DNA from: Rhodospirillaceae bacterium
GTDB taxonomy: Bacteria; Pseudomonadota; Alphaproteobacteria; UBA8366; GCA-2717185
Length of the DNA: 26,018 nt
Direction: 5' to 3'
Assembly (NCBI GenBank): GCA_002717185.1
Contig: PBDC01000037.1
Span: 9,694-35,711 of the forward strand
Shown here: positions 23,842 through 26,018 of the stretch, one piece after another
How the letters are laid out: the number at the start of each line of letters is the position of its first letter
Numbering within the stretch: position 1 is the stretch's first letter
Notes under the pieces: generated by a model
Told to the model about the DNA's origin: nothing
Database searches by the model: none
The model's input: only the letters and a program-made list of their open reading frames with translations
Position numbers and translations under genes: made by a program

Positions 23842-24864
23842 ATGACAATTCGACGTCTCTCTGTTCTCGACCAATCTGTCGCCATTGCTGGGCGGGCGCA
23901 GGCGGAGTCAATACGCGAGACTATTACGCTGGCGAAGCATTGCGAGGACCTAGGTTACAGCCGGTTCTGGGTCGCCGAACACCATAATCACGACACAATC
24001 ACGGGCAGCGCCCCGGAGATCGTCATGTCGGCGATTGGGGCAACTACTGAGCGCATCCGTATCGGCAGCGCGGGGATCATGCTGCCACATTATTCAGCGC
24101 TGAAGGTGGCTGAGCAGTTCCGTGTGCTCGACGCCATCGCGCCAGGCCGTATAGACCTGGGGCTCGGGCGTGCGCCGGGCTCAGATGGGCGCACGGCCTA
24201 TGCTCTCAACCCGAACGCGGCGCAAGCTGCAGAGCAGTTTCCGGCGCAGGTGCGTGATCTGTTGGCCTGGGTTACGGGTGGTGCGCTACCGGAAGGACAC
24301 CCATTCGGGATGATCCGTGCCTTTCCGACCGGCGAAACAGCACCAGAAATGTGGATGTTGGGGACGTCCGACTACGGTGCGCAAGTCGCAGCACATTTTG
24401 GTATTCCTTATTGCTTTGCCCATTTCATCACCGAAGGGCGGGGCTGTGCTCAGGCCCTCGCTCTCTACCGTGAGCACTTTCAGCCGAACGAACGCCATCC
24501 GGAGCCGAAGGCCGCCATTTGCGTTTGGGCGCTTACCGCGGAGACCGAAGAAGAGGCGCACTTTCAATTTATGTCGCGTGCCCGGTCCCGCCTATTGCGG
24601 GATCGTGGTCAGTTGCAACCGATTGAGTCGCCAGAAGCAGCGTCGAGGCAGGCCTACACGCCGGCGGAGCAGGGGCGGCTTGAGCAGCTGCGCGAGAACG
24701 CGCTCGTCGGCACGCCGAATGTCGTTGGCAGGCAGTTGCGGAACTTGGTGGAACAATTGGATGTTGAGGAAGTCGCCGTGTTGACCTGGACACACGGGTT
24801 GGAAGCACGCAAGCGTTCCTATGAGTTGCTAGCGACGGAATTCGCGATCGGGGAGACGCCATGA
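23842..24864 (+). CDS. LLM-class flavin monooxygenase, group-1 (TIGR03558/MsnO8-like)
   Basis: This 340-residue luciferase-like monooxygenase is of the widespread group-1 type. The start RRLSVLDQSVAIAGR, the block SRFWVAEHHNHDTITGSAPEIVMSAIGA (about 40-67), RIGSAGIMLPHYSALKVAEQFRVLDAIAPGRIDLGLGRAPGSDGRT and MWMLGTSDYGAQVAAHFGIPYCFAHF are all diagnostic. The C-terminal VGTPNVVGRQLRNL completes the fold. Activity is expected to be flavin-dependent but many members are uncharacterised. The stop overlaps the next gene's start as ATGA (24861-24864), so it is translationally coupled to the enoyl-CoA hydratase. No clear ribosome-binding site precedes its own ATG. Confidence 0.9.
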   Translation: MTIRRLSVLDQSVAIAGRAQAESIRETITLAKHCEDLGYSRFWVAEHHNHDTITGSAPEIVMSAIGATTERIRIGSAGIMLPHYSALKVAEQFRVLDAIAPGRIDLGLGRAPGSDGRTAYALNPNAAQAAEQFPAQVRDLLAWVTGGALPEGHPFGMIRAFPTGETAPEMWMLGTSDYGAQVAAHFGIPYCFAHFITEGRGCAQALALYREHFQPNERHPEPKAAICVWALTAETEEEAHFQFMSRARSRLLRDRGQLQPIESPEAASRQAYTPAEQGRLEQLRENALVGTPNVVGRQLRNLVEQLDVEEVAVLTWTHGLEARKRSYELLATEFAIGETP

Positions 24865-25679
24865 CTGAAGAAATTATTCAGACATCAGTCGAGAACGGTG
24901 TCGGATACCTGACCTTTAATCGCCCCAGGGCACTGAACGCTTTCAACAATTTGTTAATGCATGAATGCATGGCAGCGATGGACCGTTTCGCCGCTGATGA
25001 TGATGTCAAGACGGTGATTGTGCAGGGGAAAGGGCGTGCCTTTTCCGCGGGCTTCGATCTTAAGGCTTCGGCGGATCGCAATCTCGATAGTGTTGACAAG
25101 GTGCGCGCGCAGATGGCGCTGCAGTTCGATTTCATTGTCAAGTTCTGGGATTGCCCGAAACCGACTATTGCCGTGGCACACGGCTACTGTCTTGCAGGCG
25201 CGTTCGAGCTGGCGCTTGCCTGCGACATCACAGTCGCGGCCGAAGGCACGATGTTTGGTGAACCGGAAGTCAGATTTGGAACGGGCATCGTCGCGATGCT
25301 GTTGCCCTGGATCACCGGGCCAAAACAGGCGAAGGAACTGCTGCTCACCGGTGATGACCGGGTTAGCGCTGAGGATGCGCTACGCATGGGCATCGTCAAC
25401 TGTGTTGTGCCCGCGGGCGAGGCACTGCCGAAAGCAAAGAGTATGGCGCGAAAGATGGTGCAATCCGCCGCGGTCTCGGTGCAGCTGACCAAACAAGCGA
25501 TCAATCGGAGTTACGAGATCATGGGACTGCGTCAGGCGTTGCTGACCAGCCTCGACATCGATGTAGAAATCAATGCCACGCCGTCTTGGGAAAAACGCGA
25601 ATTCGCCCGCATCCGCAAGGAGCAGGGGGTGAAGGCGGCGATCACCTGGCGCGACGCGCGTTTTGCGGAAGATACGTAA
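24861..25679 (+). CDS. Enoyl-CoA hydratase/isomerase, with both catalytic glutamates
   Basis: This 272-residue crotonase-fold enzyme probably adds water across the double bond of an enoyl-CoA. The oxyanion-hole segments are AFSAGFDLKAS (60-70) and GYCLAGAFELALACD (108-122). Both hydratase glutamates are present: E116 in FELA and E136 in FGEPEVRFG, at the canonical spacing of 20. The second oxyanion glycine region is L-A-G-A rather than G-G-G, a variation seen in some family members. It overlaps the LLM monooxygenase gene by 4 nt (ATGA). Its stop is 3 nt from that of the convergent lactonase gene. Confidence 0.9.
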   Translation: MTEEIIQTSVENGVGYLTFNRPRALNAFNNLLMHECMAAMDRFAADDDVKTVIVQGKGRAFSAGFDLKASADRNLDSVDKVRAQMALQFDFIVKFWDCPKPTIAVAHGYCLAGAFELALACDITVAAEGTMFGEPEVRFGTGIVAMLLPWITGPKQAKELLLTGDDRVSAEDALRMGIVNCVVPAGEALPKAKSMARKMVQSAAVSVQLTKQAINRSYEIMGLRQALLTSLDIDVEINATPSWEKREFARIRKEQGVKAAITWRDARFAEDT

Positions 25680-25682
25680 CTG

Positions 25683-26018
25683 TCAACTGGCTGTCAGGAT
25701 CGTAACCCACATGGGCTTCGCACCAGCGTCGTGGGTCGCGATCTGTTCAAGACCACCGCTGTCGTCGTCGATGCGATACACAGCAAGCCGCCCCGACGCC
25801 AGACCGGCGGACAGCAGGAAGCGGCCGGCCGGATCGATCTCGAAGGCGCGGGGCACCGGTTCTGCGGCGACATTGCCGTTCGCGGTCAGCAGGCCGTTGG
25901 TGGCATCGACGGTGAAGCAGGCTATGCTGTCATGGCCCCTGTTAGGTGCGTAGAGAAACCGGCCGTTTGGTGTAGTGCGGATCTGCGCGCATTTGTTGGC
26001 ACCCTCCCAATCCGCCGG
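25683..26018 (-). CDS. Lactonase, seven-bladed beta-propeller (6-phosphogluconolactonase/3-carboxymuconate cyclase type), C-terminal part
   Basis: The minus-strand frame is open from the right edge of the window to the TGA at 25683-25685, giving the last 111 residues of a lactonase-family propeller. Typical repeat ends are TTPNGRFLYAPNRGHDSIACF, PRAFEIDPAGRFLLSAGLASGRLAVYRID and the C-terminal AKPMWVTI. The family includes cytosolic 6-phosphogluconolactonase (YbhE/Pgl) and 3-carboxy-cis,cis-muconate lactonizing enzyme. The visible part cannot separate these. The 5' end lies beyond the window, so no start is given. Confidence 0.88.
   Translation of the reverse strand, partial: PADWEGANKCAQIRTTPNGRFLYAPNRGHDSIACFTVDATNGLLTANGNVAAEPVPRAFEIDPAGRFLLSAGLASGRLAVYRIDDDSGGLEQIATHDAGAKPMWVTILTAS

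Noticed and set aside
1..26018. Mobile element, prophage or CRISPR
   Set aside because: No transposase, integrase, terminal inverted repeats, phage structural genes or regularly spaced repeats were seen on reading both strands.

Overview
The window looks like part of an alphaproteobacterial chromosome with moderately high GC, probably free-living and chemoheterotrophic. The best pointer is a methylsuccinyl-CoA dehydrogenase and methylmalonyl/ethylmalonyl-CoA epimerase pair, which belongs to the ethylmalonyl-CoA pathway common in Alphaproteobacteria. A 3-hydroxyisobutyrate dehydrogenase and a small DUF6961-like protein fit the same group. This assignment is inferred from gene content, not from a phylogeny. 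No rRNA, tRNA, CRISPR array, transposase, phage gene or integration site was seen.

Layout, left to right. (1) 1-4974: the tail of an MFS transporter meets a coupled minus-strand operon (mcd, mce, CmcJ/NvfI-like oxygenase). A 14-helix DHA2 exporter is divergent from it. (2) 5030-12921, plus strand: four luciferase-like (LLM) flavin monooxygenases, mixed with a double-hotdog MaoC-like protein, a type-B carboxylesterase and a secreted Sel1-repeat protein. (3) 13151-15721, minus strand: a GNAT acetyltransferase, a tandem EthD-domain protein, and 3-hydroxyisobutyrate dehydrogenase with an overlapping 46-residue membrane miniprotein. (4) 16181-19822, minus strand: an enolase-superfamily protein, an MFS carrier, a SnoaL-like protein and a TauD-family dioxygenase, closely spaced as one operon. 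(5) 19972-22451: a 64-residue plus-strand protein, then a minus-strand group of PhyH dioxygenase, AhpD/CMD-like protein and atypical enoyl-CoA hydratase-like protein. (6) 22583-26018: a class III CoA transferase, a fifth LLM protein overlapping a classical enoyl-CoA hydratase, and the C-terminal end of a seven-bladed lactonase at the edge.

The strongest unusual signal is at 21042-21560. Two half-length minus-strand reading frames are one AhpD/carboxymuconolactone-decarboxylase-like gene split only by an in-frame TGA. The TGA falls exactly on the second position of the catalytic CxxC pair, giving Cys-Ser-Tyr-TGA. Six nucleotides later begins a 31-nt hairpin with a CGGGU apical loop, the form expected of a bacterial SECIS element. 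I therefore annotate a selenocysteine-containing (CxxU) AhpD-like protein.

Taken together the window is a catabolic and oxidative region: five LLM monooxygenases, three non-haem-iron oxygenase-type proteins, CoA-ester enzymes, hydrolases and efflux or uptake carriers. That suggests growth on varied organic compounds, but no substrate can be named from the sequence.
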